A DNA stretch of 64,000 nucleotides from Neolewinella marina (GCF_002631205.1 NZ_PDLO01000009.1:121278-185277), one strand, 5' to 3'; counted from the first letter of the stretch, positions 41,848 to 50,856 are shown. The notes: generated from the sequence alone by a model not told the origin. Program-made: numbers and translations.

Positions 41848-43248
41848 TTAGTGGGCGGAGGGCGTATCGCTCTCCGGGGGTTCGGGCAGGGTGATGAGGA
41901 CCTCCTCGATGCGGCGGGTGTTCACCGACATGGCCTGGAAGCGGTAGCCGTCGAAGGCGATCTCCTCCCCGGCTTCGGGGATGCGGCCGAGTATCTCCAG
42001 GACCAGGCCGCCGAGGCTCTCCGCTTCCCCCTTTACGGGCTCGAAGCTCGCGGCGGGGATCTTCAGGATGCGGTACACGTCGTTGAGCATCGTCTTTCCT
42101 TCGAATACGAAGTTCAGCTCGTCGATGCGCTGGTACACGATCTCTTCTTCCTCGTCAAACTCGTCCTGGATGTCGCCGATGACCTCTTCGAGCACGTCTT
42201 CCAGGGTGACGATCCCTTCCGTGCCGCCGTATTCGTCGACGACGATGGCCATGTGGGTCTTTTCGGTCTGGAACTCCTTCAGCAGGTCGCTGATCTTCTT
42301 GTTTTCCGGTACGAACAGCACGTCCTCCTTCACCAGGTGGATCCAGTCGAAGTCGGGCGGTTCGTGGCGGTGGCCGAGCAGGTCCTTCACGTAAAGGATC
42401 CCCTTGATCTTGTCGAAGTCCTCCTCGAATACCGGGATGCGGCTGTAGCTCGACTCCCGCACCACGGCGATGAGCTGCTGGTAGTCGATCTTGCTTTCCA
42501 CGGCCACCACGTCGCCCCGGGCCCGCATGATCTGGCGGACGGTCACGTTATTGAACTTTACGATGCGCTTCAGGATGTCGACGTCCTGCCGCTGATTCTC
42601 GTCGCCCCCGTCGTCGGCGTTCACCGTCAGGTCGATGGCCTCGTCGATGTCCTCCTGGCTGGCGGCCGCCGCGTCGAGGGTGTGGTTCTCCAGGCGGCGC
42701 TCGATGAAAGAGGCCCCCTGCACCAGGCTGGAGGCAATGGGGTGGAGCACCCGCATGAGGAAGTTGATGGGGCCAGCCATCCGGGTGGCCAGCTTCACCT
42801 TGTTGTAGCTGGCGTACACCTTCGGGGCGACCTCACCGAAGAGCACCAGCAGGAATGTGACGCCGATCACGGTGATGAGAAAGCCGATGGCGTTGCTCAG
42901 CTCCGCTTCCGAAAACTGCCGCATGAAGTTCACGCTCTCGTGGACCGTCCGCGCCCAGTTGGCGAACAGGGCGTCGGGGAAGATCTTGCTGAGCATTATC
43001 TCCGAGACCAGCACGATCGCGATGTTGATGAAGTTGTTCGCGATCAGGATGGTGGCCAACAGCAGGCGGGGCTTCTCGCGCAGCTCATAAAGGATGCCGC
43101 GCACCGGGTTGTTCTCCTGCTCCATCTCCTCGTAGTCGTTCGGGGTAAGGGAGAAGAAGGCTACCTCCGACCCCGACACCAGGCCGGAAAGGAGCAGCAA
43201 ACCCCCGATCGCCGCGAAACCCAGTACGAGTTCGAGGCCGTTGCTCAT
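41848..43248 (-). CDS. gldE: Gliding-motility-associated protein GldE (CNNM/CorC-like, CBS domains)
   Basis: A 466-aa membrane protein with an N-terminal DUF21/CNNM transmembrane domain (about 1-190, GLLLLSGLVSGSEVAFFSLT, LLLATILIANNFINIAIVLV). Two CBS domains follow (about 210-330, VTVRQIMRARGDVVAVESKI, HMAIVVDEYGGTEGIVTLED), then a CorC/HlyC C-terminal domain (350-460). The start at MSNGLELVLGFAAIGG excludes a non-homologous extension. GldE was identified as a gliding-linked protein in Flavobacterium and is widespread in T9SS-bearing Bacteroidota; its transport role is not settled. The neighbourhood mutY-ssb-gldE matches what I recall from flavobacteria, where gldD usually follows; here ligA follows instead. 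Confidence 0.92.
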   Translation of the reverse strand: MSNGLELVLGFAAIGGLLLLSGLVSGSEVAFFSLTPNDYEEMEQENNPVRGILYELREKPRLLLATILIANNFINIAIVLVSEIMLSKIFPDALFANWARTVHESVNFMRQFSEAELSNAIGFLITVIGVTFLLVLFGEVAPKVYASYNKVKLATRMAGPINFLMRVLHPIASSLVQGASFIERRLENHTLDAAAASQEDIDEAIDLTVNADDGGDENQRQDVDILKRIVKFNNVTVRQIMRARGDVVAVESKIDYQQLIAVVRESSYSRIPVFEEDFDKIKGILYVKDLLGHRHEPPDFDWIHLVKEDVLFVPENKKISDLLKEFQTEKTHMAIVVDEYGGTEGIVTLEDVLEEVIGDIQDEFDEEEEIVYQRIDELNFVFEGKTMLNDVYRILKIPAASFEPVKGEAESLGGLVLEILGRIPEAGEEIAFDGYRFQAMSVNTRRIEEVLITLPEPPESDTPSAH

Positions 43249-43352
43249 GAGCAGGACGGAGGGCAAGAGAAGTGAAATCGGATCGGTGGGGTCCAATAGT
43301 CGGGGTTGGTCGGCTACAAAGATAAGTGGTGGCGCGGACCCCGTGGCCTGAA

Positions 43353-43763
43353 TCAGAACGGGAGGTCTTCCTCGGATTCCATTCCGCCGCCGGCCGCGGG
43401 GGCGGAGGAGCTGGTATCCCCGCTGTCGTTGCCGTCGCGCTTGCTGTCGAGGATGCGGAAGAAGGCGCCGACTACCTCGGTGGTCTTGCGGGGGTTGCCC
43501 TCCTTGTCCTGCCACTTGCGGTGGGTGAGCTTGCCGTCCAAGTACACCAGGCTGCCCTTGGTCAGGTACTGCTGCGCCCGCTCGGCCAGGTTGCGCCACA
43601 CCACCACGTCGTGCCACTGGGTTTCTTCCTGCCATTCCCCGGACCGGTCCTTGTAGCTTTCGCTGGTGGCCATGCTGAATTTGGCTACCATGGCGCCGCT
43701 GCTCAGGGTACGGATTTCGGGGTCGGCACCCAAACGGCCGACGAGAGTTACTCGGTTGATCAT
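43353..43763 (-). CDS. ssb: Single-stranded DNA-binding protein
   Basis: A 136-aa SSB starting at MINRVTLVGRLGADPEIRTL; a TTG seven codons upstream is possible but gives a non-standard leader. The OB-fold shows WQEETQWHDVVVWRNLAERA and YLTKGSLVYLDGKLTHRKWQ. A Gly/Ser-rich linker precedes the acidic tip EEDLPF that recruits replication and repair proteins. It lies between mutY and gldE on the same strand, with a 105-bp gap to gldE, a conserved arrangement in this phylum. Confidence 0.96.
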   Translation of the reverse strand: MINRVTLVGRLGADPEIRTLSSGAMVAKFSMATSESYKDRSGEWQEETQWHDVVVWRNLAERAQQYLTKGSLVYLDGKLTHRKWQDKEGNPRKTTEVVGAFFRILDSKRDGNDSGDTSSSAPAAGGGMESEEDLPF

Positions 43764-43844
43764 ACTTTGGCTAGTTTGGGCCAAAGCTACACCGCCCCAC
43801 CGGGAATCCCCCGCCTATTTCGGCTTTTTCAACAAAATGTTGGC

Positions 43845-44930
43845 CTATAGGTCCAGCGTCAGCCGGTCGGTTTCCAGGTAGCGGGTGATCACCCGGGGCA
43901 GGGCGTAGCGCTCCAGTTCCCAGCGGTCGATCCGCAGGTAGGCGGGGGGCACGTCGCGCATCTCTGGCCAGTGGGCCGTGTGGAATACCGTACCTATGCG
44001 CTGGTGGGTCAGCTGGTGGGCGTAGGGGGCGCTGCGGCCGGTGAATTCCAGTTCCTCAGCGGGCAGCCAGTCCGGCCAGTCGTCGCGTTGCATCAGGGCG
44101 GCGGGGCGCAGGTCCAGGGTTCCGGCTTCCAGCAGGGGAAACTGATAGAGTTGCCGCCAGATGTCCCGGTCTTCCCGGCGGTGGATCAGGAAGCGGCCGG
44201 CGGCGTCGGTCACCACCAGGTAGTGGAAGTAGCGGTCGCGCCTTTCCGCTTTCTTGCCCTTGACGGGCAGCTCGTACACCCAGCCCTCCGCCCGGGCCCG
44301 ACAGTGGTCGGCCAGGGGGCAGCGGGGGCAATCCGCCGCCCGGGGGGTGCATACCAGGGCGCCAAAGTCCATGATGGCCTGGTTGAAGGCCGCGGCCGGG
44401 GCCGTGCCCAGCGCCGCATCCACCAATTGCTGAAAGTGTTTCCGGCCGGGGCCGGTATCGATGGGGGTGGCGTCGCCGGCGTAGCGGGCGAGGATGCGGA
44501 AGACGTTACCGTCCAGCACGGCCACGGGGCGGTCGAAGGCGAAGGAGGCTATGGCGGCCGCGGTGTAGGGGCCCACGCCGGGAAGCGCCAATAATCCGTC
44601 GTAGGTGTCGGGGAAGCGGCCGTGGTGTTCGTTAGCCACCACCCGGGCCGCCTTAAGCAGGTTGCGGGCGCGGGAGTAGTAGCCCAGGCCTTCCCACAGT
44701 TTCATCACCTCGGCGTCCGGCGCGGCGGCCAGGTCGCCCACGGTTGGGTAAGCCGCTACGAAGCGCTCGAAGTAGGGCAGCCCCTGGGCCACGCGGGTCT
44801 GTTGCAGGATGATCTCACTCAGCCAGATCCGGTAGGGGCTGCGGTCGCCCTTCCACGGCATCGGCCGCCGGTCGGGTCGGTACCAGTCGGTGAGGCCACG
44901 ACGGAAGTAGGTCCAGTCCACTTGCTCCAT
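43845..44930 (-). CDS. mutY: A/G-specific adenine DNA glycosylase
   Basis: A 361-aa MutY that removes adenine mispaired with 8-oxoguanine. Visible features are WLSEIILQQTRVAQGLPYFE (catalytic Glu and base-flipping region), the helix-hairpin-helix LALPGVGPYTAAAIASFAFD with the catalytic Asp in VAVLDGNVFRIL, and the Fe-S cysteines in VCTPRAADCPRCPLADHC. The C-terminal NUDIX-like 8-oxoG recognition domain spans about 235-350. Length is normal. It precedes ssb on the same strand with 81 bp between. Confidence 0.96.
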   Translation of the reverse strand: MEQVDWTYFRRGLTDWYRPDRRPMPWKGDRSPYRIWLSEIILQQTRVAQGLPYFERFVAAYPTVGDLAAAPDAEVMKLWEGLGYYSRARNLLKAARVVANEHHGRFPDTYDGLLALPGVGPYTAAAIASFAFDRPVAVLDGNVFRILARYAGDATPIDTGPGRKHFQQLVDAALGTAPAAAFNQAIMDFGALVCTPRAADCPRCPLADHCRARAEGWVYELPVKGKKAERRDRYFHYLVVTDAAGRFLIHRREDRDIWRQLYQFPLLEAGTLDLRPAALMQRDDWPDWLPAEELEFTGRSAPYAHQLTHQRIGTVFHTAHWPEMRDVPPAYLRIDRWELERYALPRVITRYLETDRLTLDL

Positions 44931-44982
44931 GGAAGCAGAAAGGGTCGGGCGGCCGGAAAGTTGAATGGTGGGGGTGCGGGGA

Positions 44983-45504
44983 CTACTTCTCCCGCAGCTT
45001 GCCGTACTGCCGGGCGATCTGCGCCTTCAGGTCCTTGCGGGCAAAGAAAATTCGACTCTTCACCGTGCCCAGGGGCAGGCCCAGCTGGTCGGCGATCTCC
45101 TGGTACTTGAAGCCCTGGTAGTGCATCAGGAAGGGGATGCGGGTGGAAGAATCCAGCTCGTCGATCATCTCCGTAAGTTCCTTGATCAGGATGTCACTCT
45201 CGGCCGAATTCTCGATGGAGTGGGCCCCGGAGTTCAGGTAGTACTGGTTGTCGGTGTGGTCCATGATGGTGTTGGCCTTCACCTTCTTCCGGTAGTTGTT
45301 GATGAAGATGTTCTTCATGATGGTGAAGAGCCAGGCCTTCAGGTTCGTGCCCTGCCGGAACTTGTCGCGGTTCGTAATGGCCCGGAAGGCGGTTTCCTGG
45401 TAGAGGTCCTTGGCGTCCTCCGAATTCTTCGTGAGGTTGTACGCGAAGGAGTGAAGCACGGTCGTCTGCTGGTTGAATTGAACGAAAAACTCGGGCTGGG
45501 ACAT
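44983..45504 (-). CDS. ECF-type RNA polymerase sigma factor
   Basis: A 173-aa sigma-70 family protein with only regions 2 and 4. Region 2: LTKNSEDAKDLYQETAFRAI, LKAWLFTIMKNIFINNYRKK. Region 4: YQGFKYQEIADQLGLPLGTV, KSRIFFARKDLK. The start at MSQPEFFVQFNQQTTV is preferred over an ATG five codons earlier. No anti-sigma gene is adjacent; the RskA-like gene at 35668 is a remote candidate. The stop lies 52 bp from mutY on the same strand. The upstream 299 bp hold the nusA terminator and presumably this gene's promoter. Confidence 0.93.
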   Translation of the reverse strand: MSQPEFFVQFNQQTTVLHSFAYNLTKNSEDAKDLYQETAFRAITNRDKFRQGTNLKAWLFTIMKNIFINNYRKKVKANTIMDHTDNQYYLNSGAHSIENSAESDILIKELTEMIDELDSSTRIPFLMHYQGFKYQEIADQLGLPLGTVKSRIFFARKDLKAQIARQYGKLREK

Positions 45505-45740
45505 GGCAGGGGGTGGCAAAAGGCCAGTTTTGTTGAAGGGATTCTGAGTTTAGCTTATATACGGAAGGCGCTTGAGTGGCCTTCGTGTGACTCATCTTCA
45601 CATCCTGGCCCGGTGCCCCGACGCGGTCGGGCTGCAGCAGCTGGTATATGCCTTGAAAACTGCTGTACCTACATCAATGTTCTAAAAAACTTTCTGAAAA
45701 AAGTGAAAGTTGGCTGGCCGACAAATTGCGGGCCGAACCC

Positions 45741-45780
45741 AAGTAAAAAGCCCGCTTCGCGGGAGGGCGAAGCGGGCTTT
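45741..45780 (-). terminator. Terminator behind nusA
   Basis: A 14-bp perfect stem (45747-45760 with 45767-45780) and 6-base loop, followed on the minus strand by a short T run (45745-45749). It starts 23 bp after the nusA stop. Confidence 0.92.
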
Positions 45781-45803
45781 CGGTGGCGGTTGCCGGGGGC
45801 GGA

Positions 45804-47057
45804 CTATTCCTCGACGTAGCGTACGTCGTCGAATTCCGCGGCCAGTACCCGCAGTACGTTCATGATGGTTTCCTCTTCGAGGTCGGTGCGGCGCACGAGG
45901 TCCTCGGGGCTCATCTCGAGTACCGAGCGGGCGGTGTCCAGGCCGATGCCCTTGAGGGCGTCGATGACCCAGCTTTCGATCTCGTCGCTGAACTCTTCGA
46001 GGTCGACGTCGTCGATTTCCACTTCGTTGTTGCGGTAGACGTCGATTTCAAAGTCGACCAGGCGGCTGGCCAACTTGATGTTGGTACCGCCCTTGCCGAT
46101 GGCCAGGCTGACCTGGTCGGGTTCCAGGTATACCTTGGCGCGGCGGTTCTCCATGTCGAGATCGATGTTGGAGACCCGGGCCGGGGTGAGCGACCGCTGG
46201 ATGTAGAGGTTGGTGTTGCTGGTGTAGGGGATCACGTCGATGTTCTCCTGGTTGAGCTCCCGGACGATGCCGTGGATGCGGGATCCCTTCATGCCGACGC
46301 AGGCGCCGACGGGGTCGATGCGGTCGTCGTAGCTCTCCACGCTCACCTTGGCCCGCTCGCCGGGGATGCGCACGATGCCCTTGATGGTGATGAGGCCGTC
46401 CTCGATTTCGGGGACTTCCTGTTCCATCAGTTTGGCCAGGAAGCGCTCGTCGGTGCGGCTCACGATCACGACCGGGTTGTTGTTGCGCATTTCCACCTCC
46501 TTGATGACGCCGCGGACCATATCACCCTTGCGGAAGTAGTCGCCGCGGATGGTTTCGTTGCGGGGCATCACGAGTTCGCGGCCGTTGGCGTCGTCGATGA
46601 CGAGCACCTCACGCTTGAGGATCTGCTGTACCTCGCAGAGGACCAGTTCGCCCACCCGCTCGGTGTAGCTGCGGTAGATCTCATCCTTCTCCAGGTCCAT
46701 GATCCGGCTGATGAGGGTCTGGCGGGCGGCCATGATGCTGCGGCGGCCGAAGTCTTCCAGGAAGAGCTGTTCGTAGCACTCTTCGCCTACCTCGTAGTCC
46801 TCGTCGATGGCGATGGCTTCGGAGAAGGAGATCTGGGAGAGCTCGTCGGTCACCTCACCGTCGGGGACGATCATGCGCACGCGCCAGAGTTCCAGGTCGC
46901 CCTTGTTGGCGTTGACGATGATGTCGAAGTTCTCGTCGGTGGTGAATTTTTTCTTGATCAGGGTGCGGAACACATCTTCCAGTACCCGCACCATGGTGGG
47001 ACTGTCGATGCTCTTTCCGGAGCTGAATTCCTTGAAGGTGTCAACCAGGTTCATCAT
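45804..47057 (-). CDS. nusA: Transcription termination/antitermination factor NusA
   Basis: A 417-aa NusA. The N-terminal RNA-polymerase-binding domain (1-125) includes LVDTFKEFSSGKSIDSPTMV. The S1 domain is near 130-200 (GDMVRGVIKEVEMRNNNPVV). The two KH domains contain VGACVGMKGSRIHGIVREL and SLAIGKGGTNIKLASRLVDF. A short acidic C-terminus (VEIDDVDLEEFSDEIESWVI, RRTDLEEETIMNVLRVLAAE) ends the protein. It is directly behind rimP (2 bp between stop and start), the usual ribosome-maturation/transcription operon, but infB, which usually follows, is replaced by a strong terminator and a sigma-factor gene. Confidence 0.97.
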   Translation of the reverse strand: MMNLVDTFKEFSSGKSIDSPTMVRVLEDVFRTLIKKKFTTDENFDIIVNANKGDLELWRVRMIVPDGEVTDELSQISFSEAIAIDEDYEVGEECYEQLFLEDFGRRSIMAARQTLISRIMDLEKDEIYRSYTERVGELVLCEVQQILKREVLVIDDANGRELVMPRNETIRGDYFRKGDMVRGVIKEVEMRNNNPVVIVSRTDERFLAKLMEQEVPEIEDGLITIKGIVRIPGERAKVSVESYDDRIDPVGACVGMKGSRIHGIVRELNQENIDVIPYTSNTNLYIQRSLTPARVSNIDLDMENRRAKVYLEPDQVSLAIGKGGTNIKLASRLVDFEIDVYRNNEVEIDDVDLEEFSDEIESWVIDALKGIGLDTARSVLEMSPEDLVRRTDLEEETIMNVLRVLAAEFDDVRYVEE

Positions 47058-47059
47058 GG

Positions 47060-47530
47060 CTAGAAGGAGATTTTGACAATGGATTTTTTAATGGCGTCGG
47101 AGGCGATGTTGATGTCCTCAACGACGGTTTTCTTGCGTTTGCCATCCTGGACGCGCTGCTTGGCTTCCAGGGTGACTTCGGTAGGCGTGGCCGCTTTCAG
47201 GACCCCGGTGTAGGTTTCGCCCTCGGTGGTGGTCACCTCGAGGGTGCGACCGACGTTCTTCAGGTACTGGCGGTAGAACTTCAGGGGGCGGTCGACGCCG
47301 GGGCTGCTCACGTCCAGGACATATTCCTCGCCCAGGGGCTTGGCTTCGTCCAGGTAACTTTCAAGATAGCGACTTATGCGCTGACATTTGGCAAAAGTCA
47401 TGCCCGAGTCGCTGTCGACGAACACTTCCAGCTTCTTGTTGGAATGGTTGACGTCGACCACGAAGCAATCCTGAAATTCCGCTTCGGTGGTGAAGTAGGT
47501 TTCCAGCAGGTTGGTTATCGTTTCTTCCAT
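47060..47530 (-). CDS. rimP: Ribosome maturation factor RimP
   Basis: A 156-aa protein needed for 30S subunit maturation. The start MEETITNLLETYFTTEAEFQ is chosen because the 44 upstream in-frame codons overlap a terminator. Family segments are VVDVNHSNKKLEVFVDSDSG, CQRISRYLESYLDE and YVLDVSSPGVDRPLKFYRQY. It is co-transcribed with nusA, whose ATG lies 2 bp past its stop. Confidence 0.95.
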   Translation of the reverse strand: MEETITNLLETYFTTEAEFQDCFVVDVNHSNKKLEVFVDSDSGMTFAKCQRISRYLESYLDEAKPLGEEYVLDVSSPGVDRPLKFYRQYLKNVGRTLEVTTTEGETYTGVLKAATPTEVTLEAKQRVQDGKRKKTVVEDINIASDAIKKSIVKISF

Positions 47531-47604
47531 GGTTAGAGCTTGTGGGCGGGCTTTCACCCCCGGCCCGGCACCCGCGTACCCGCCCGAAAGCAGGTAGTAG
47601 GCAC

Positions 47605-47632
47605 AAAAAAGAGGGAACCTCGCGGTTCCCTC
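47605..47632 (-). terminator. Terminator of the SulP operon
   Basis: A 9-bp stem (47611-47619 with 47624-47632), 4-base loop, and a run of six T on the minus strand (47605-47610). It separates the SulP gene from rimP. Confidence 0.92.
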
Positions 47633-47703
47633 TGTTGACGTTTTTACGGCCTTGTTTGGCAAAGATAACGCATTGGGCTGAATATAGTTGTATCCGCCCC
47701 GGC

Positions 47704-49401
47704 CTAGTCGTGCTGCACCGCCGGCCGGTCCCAGTCGCGGGGGTCGCCCTGCCCCTTGAAATGTCGGATGGCGTCCTGGATGGAGAGGAAGTAGGCCCCC
47801 ACCCCCATGCGCTCCATGAGCCCCGAGCGGTAGAGGAAATCGCGGACGGGCCCGATCATGCCGGTGAGGTAGAGGTCGATCCCCCGGCTCTGGAGGCCCT
47901 CGTACAGCTGCTCCAGGGCGTGGAGCCCCGTAGTGTCCAGGTCGTTGATGGTGTGGCCGTCGAGGATGACGGCCCGCAGCGGCTCCCCTTTCTCCTCGGC
48001 CATGTCCAGGATGCGGTCGCCGAAGTACTCCGCGTTGCCGAAGTAAAGCTCCGCATCGAAGCGGACGATGAGCAGCTCCGGGTCCACCTCCGCCGCGGCG
48101 AAGCGGTTCACGTTGCGGAAGGCATTGGTACCCGGGATGCGGCCGAGCTCCGCCAGGTGGGGCCGGGCCGCCCGCAGGAAGACGAAGGTGAGCGAAAGCA
48201 CCACCCCCCCGGCGATGCCGTACTGCAGGCCGGCGAAGAGGGTGAACAGGAAGGTCACCAGCAGCACCGCCAGCTCCCGGGGCGCCAGGCGGTAGAGGCG
48301 CTGCATCTCCTCCAGGTCAAGGAGCTTGCCCACCGAAAAGATGATGATGGCCGCCAGCACCGCCACCGGCAGGTAGTAGAACAGGGGGGTGAGGAACAGC
48401 AACACGATGGCCAGCAGGACCAGGCTGACCAGGCCGGCCAGCGGACTGCGCCCCCCGCTCTCCTCCAGCACCGCCGAGCGACCGAAGCTGGCCGAAGTAG
48501 GGATGGCCGAAAAGAAGCTGCCGGCAATCTTGGAAAGCCCCAGGGCCACCAGCTCCCGGTTGGGCCGCACGTGGTAGTAACCGTGGCGCGCCCCCAGGGC
48601 CTGACCGATGGAGAGGGTCTCGATGAAGCTGATCAGGGCCAGCACCGCCGCTACCGGCAGCAGCTCACCCACCACCGACCAGTCGAGGGCCGGCGTCGAG
48701 AAGGCCGGCAAACCGGCCGGTACCTCCCCCACCACCGCGATGCCGGTCTGGTCGAGCCGCAGCAGGTAGACCAGCCCCGTAGCCGCCACCACCCAGATGA
48801 GCATGACGGGCAACCGCGGCCACCACCGCTTGCCCGCCGCCAGGGCCAGCAGGGTAAGGGTGCCCAGCAGGGCCGTAGGCCAGTGGAGGCTGTCGAGGTG
48901 GGCCACCAACTGAATGGCGGTATCGTGGAGGTAGGTGGTGCGGGGCATGTCCAGCCCCAGGAATGACTTCACCTGGGAGGCTACGATGAGCAGGGCGGCG
49001 GCCGACACGAAGCCCGACAGTACCGGCCGGCTCAGCAGGCTCACCATTCCCCCGAGGCGCAGCAGTCCGAAGAGCAACTGCAGCAGTCCGGTGAGCGCCG
49101 CCAGGGCCACCGCCAGTAGCAGGAATTCCGGGGTGTTGGGCGTAGCCAGGTGGGTGAGTCCGCTCAGGGTGAGCAGACTGGCCAGGGCCGTGGGGCCGAC
49201 CGCCACGTGGGGCGAGCTGGCCAGCAGGGTGTAGACCAGCAGGGGCAGCAGGGCGGCGTAGAGGCCGTATACGGGGTCCACCCCGGCCAGCAGGCCGTAG
49301 GCCATGGCCTGGGGAATCAGTACCACGGTTACGGTGAGGCCGGCTACGAGGTCCCGGCGTACGTCGGGACTTCCGTAGTCGGGCGGGCGGGGGAACCACA
49401 T
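47704..49401 (-). CDS. SulP-family inorganic anion transporter with STAS domain
   Basis: A 565-aa SLC26/SulP protein with 12-14 helices from about residue 15 to 410 and a cytoplasmic STAS domain (about 430-545; AVILDGHTINDLDTTGLHAL). Family motifs are DLVAGLTVTVVLIPQAMAYG, LLAGVDPVYGLYAALLPLLV and IPTSASFGRSAVLEESGGRS. SulP proteins carry sulfate, bicarbonate or other anions. The gene starts 5 bp after the stop of the persulfide dioxygenase gene, so the pair is certainly one operon, and a sulfur anion (sulfite, thiosulfate or sulfate) is the natural guess. Confidence 0.95.
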   Translation of the reverse strand: MWFPRPPDYGSPDVRRDLVAGLTVTVVLIPQAMAYGLLAGVDPVYGLYAALLPLLVYTLLASSPHVAVGPTALASLLTLSGLTHLATPNTPEFLLLAVALAALTGLLQLLFGLLRLGGMVSLLSRPVLSGFVSAAALLIVASQVKSFLGLDMPRTTYLHDTAIQLVAHLDSLHWPTALLGTLTLLALAAGKRWWPRLPVMLIWVVAATGLVYLLRLDQTGIAVVGEVPAGLPAFSTPALDWSVVGELLPVAAVLALISFIETLSIGQALGARHGYYHVRPNRELVALGLSKIAGSFFSAIPTSASFGRSAVLEESGGRSPLAGLVSLVLLAIVLLFLTPLFYYLPVAVLAAIIIFSVGKLLDLEEMQRLYRLAPRELAVLLVTFLFTLFAGLQYGIAGGVVLSLTFVFLRAARPHLAELGRIPGTNAFRNVNRFAAAEVDPELLIVRFDAELYFGNAEYFGDRILDMAEEKGEPLRAVILDGHTINDLDTTGLHALEQLYEGLQSRGIDLYLTGMIGPVRDFLYRSGLMERMGVGAYFLSIQDAIRHFKGQGDPRDWDRPAVQHD

Positions 49402-49406
49402 GCCCG

Positions 49407-50783
49407 CTAGGCGTCGACGGACTCCCGGGAGAGGATGTCGGCCACCTTGTCCTGTACGTTCACCAGCCGGTCAAAGCCGCGCGCCTTCAGGATGCTGCTG
49501 GCGATGGTGGACCGGTAGCCGCTGCCGCAGTGAAGGTGGTAGCACTGCTGCTGATCCAGTTGATTGGTATGGGTAGTGAGCTTCGAAAGGGGCAGGTTGC
49601 GCGCCTCCCGCAGGTGGCCGCCGGCGTACTCGCTTTCCTTGCGGACGTCGAGGATGGCCTCCGCATCCCCGGGGACGAACTCATCGGCGGAGATGGTCTC
49701 GATGGTGTCGATCTCCCCCCCGTAGGATTTCCAGGCCCGGATGCCGCCGTCGAGGTAGCCCAGGGTGTTGTCGTACCCCACCCGGCTGAGGCGTTCCACG
49801 GTTTCGGCTTCCCGTCCCGGGTCGGTGACGACCAGGATGGGCTGCTGCAGGTCGGGCACCAGCTCACCGACCCAGGGCGCGAAGCTGCCGTCGAGGCCCA
49901 CGAAGATGCTGTTGGGGATGAAGCCCTTGACGAACTCCTCCTTGGAGCGCACGTCGAGGATGAGGGCCATCTCCTGGTTAGCCACCTCCTCAAATTGCTC
50001 GGGGGAGAGGGCCACCGCGCCGCGGTTCATGACCTCGTCGAAGGAATCGTAGCCGGCCTTGTTCAGCCGCACGTTTTCGCTGAAGTAGGCGGGCGGGGCG
50101 GCCAGCCCTTCGGTTACTTCCTTGACGAACTCCTCCCGCGTCATGTCTTCGCGCAGGGCATAGTTGGTAGCCTTCTGGTTGCCGAGGGTATCGGTGGTTT
50201 CCCGGCTCATCTTCTTGCCGCAGGCCGATCCGGCGCCGTGGGCGGGGTAGACGATTACGTCGTCGGGCAGGACCATGATCTTCCGGCGGAGGCTGTCGTA
50301 CAGCAGTCCGGCCAGGTCTTCGGTGGTCAGGGCGCCCTTCTTTTGGGCCAGGTCGGGGCGGCCCACGTCGCCGATGAACAGGGTGTCGCCGCTGAAGATG
50401 GCGTGGGGCTTTCCGGTTTTGTCGAGCAGCAGGTAGGTGGTGCTTTCCAGGGTGTGGCCGGGGGTATGGAGGGCGCGGATGGTCAGCTCACCGAGCTTGA
50501 ACTCTTCGCCGTCGGTGGCCTCGTACTTCTCGTAGTCGGTCTTGGCCCCGGGGCCGTAGACGATCTTGGCGCCGGTTTCCTTCGCCAGGTCGATGTGGCC
50601 GCTGACGAAGTCGGCGTGGAAGTGGGTCTCGAAGATGTACTTGATCGTGTCGCCGGCTTCTTGCGCCTTCTGGAGGTAGGGAGCGGGACTGCGCAGCGGA
50701 TCCACGATAGCGGCTTCCCCATTACTGGCGATGTAGTAGGCGCCCTGGGCCAGGCAGCCGGTGTAGATTTGCTCGATGGTCAT
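49407..50783 (-). CDS. MBL-fold persulfide dioxygenase fused to two rhodanese domains (CstB-like)
   Basis: A 458-aa protein, starting at MTIEQIYTGCLAQGAYYIAS; the open frame upstream runs antisense through the sulfatase and is not real. Residues 1-250 are a metallo-beta-lactamase domain with metal ligands in ETHFHADFVSGH, LHTPGHTLEST and FSGDTLFIGDVGRPD, in the ETHE1/CstB persulfide-dioxygenase style. Rhodanese 1 (about 260-350) has LVVTDPGREAETVERL, where Asp replaces the catalytic Cys, so it is inactive. Rhodanese 2 (about 360-455) keeps Cys in LHCGSGYRSTIASSIL. CstB-type enzymes oxidise persulfide to sulfite and form thiosulfate. It is co-transcribed with SulP, and a 20-bp palindrome lies 12 bp upstream of its start. 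Confidence 0.93.
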   Translation of the reverse strand: MTIEQIYTGCLAQGAYYIASNGEAAIVDPLRSPAPYLQKAQEAGDTIKYIFETHFHADFVSGHIDLAKETGAKIVYGPGAKTDYEKYEATDGEEFKLGELTIRALHTPGHTLESTTYLLLDKTGKPHAIFSGDTLFIGDVGRPDLAQKKGALTTEDLAGLLYDSLRRKIMVLPDDVIVYPAHGAGSACGKKMSRETTDTLGNQKATNYALREDMTREEFVKEVTEGLAAPPAYFSENVRLNKAGYDSFDEVMNRGAVALSPEQFEEVANQEMALILDVRSKEEFVKGFIPNSIFVGLDGSFAPWVGELVPDLQQPILVVTDPGREAETVERLSRVGYDNTLGYLDGGIRAWKSYGGEIDTIETISADEFVPGDAEAILDVRKESEYAGGHLREARNLPLSKLTTHTNQLDQQQCYHLHCGSGYRSTIASSILKARGFDRLVNVQDKVADILSRESVDA

Positions 50784-50795
50784 TGGTCGGTATTT

Positions 50796-50815
50796 ACATG
50801 AAGGTTCCTTCATGT
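50796..50815. promoter_or_regulatory. 20-bp palindrome upstream of the persulfide dioxygenase (candidate operator)
   Basis: ACATGAAGG-TT-CCTTCATGT, with perfect 9-bp arms, 12 bp ahead of the start codon and between sulfatase stop and dioxygenase start. No T run follows on the minus strand, so it is not a typical terminator. Position suggests repressor binding or a 5' mRNA hairpin. Confidence 0.5.
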
Positions 50816-50856
50816 GAAAGAAGGTGCCAACGGCGATTTTGTTGAGCCGGCCGCCC

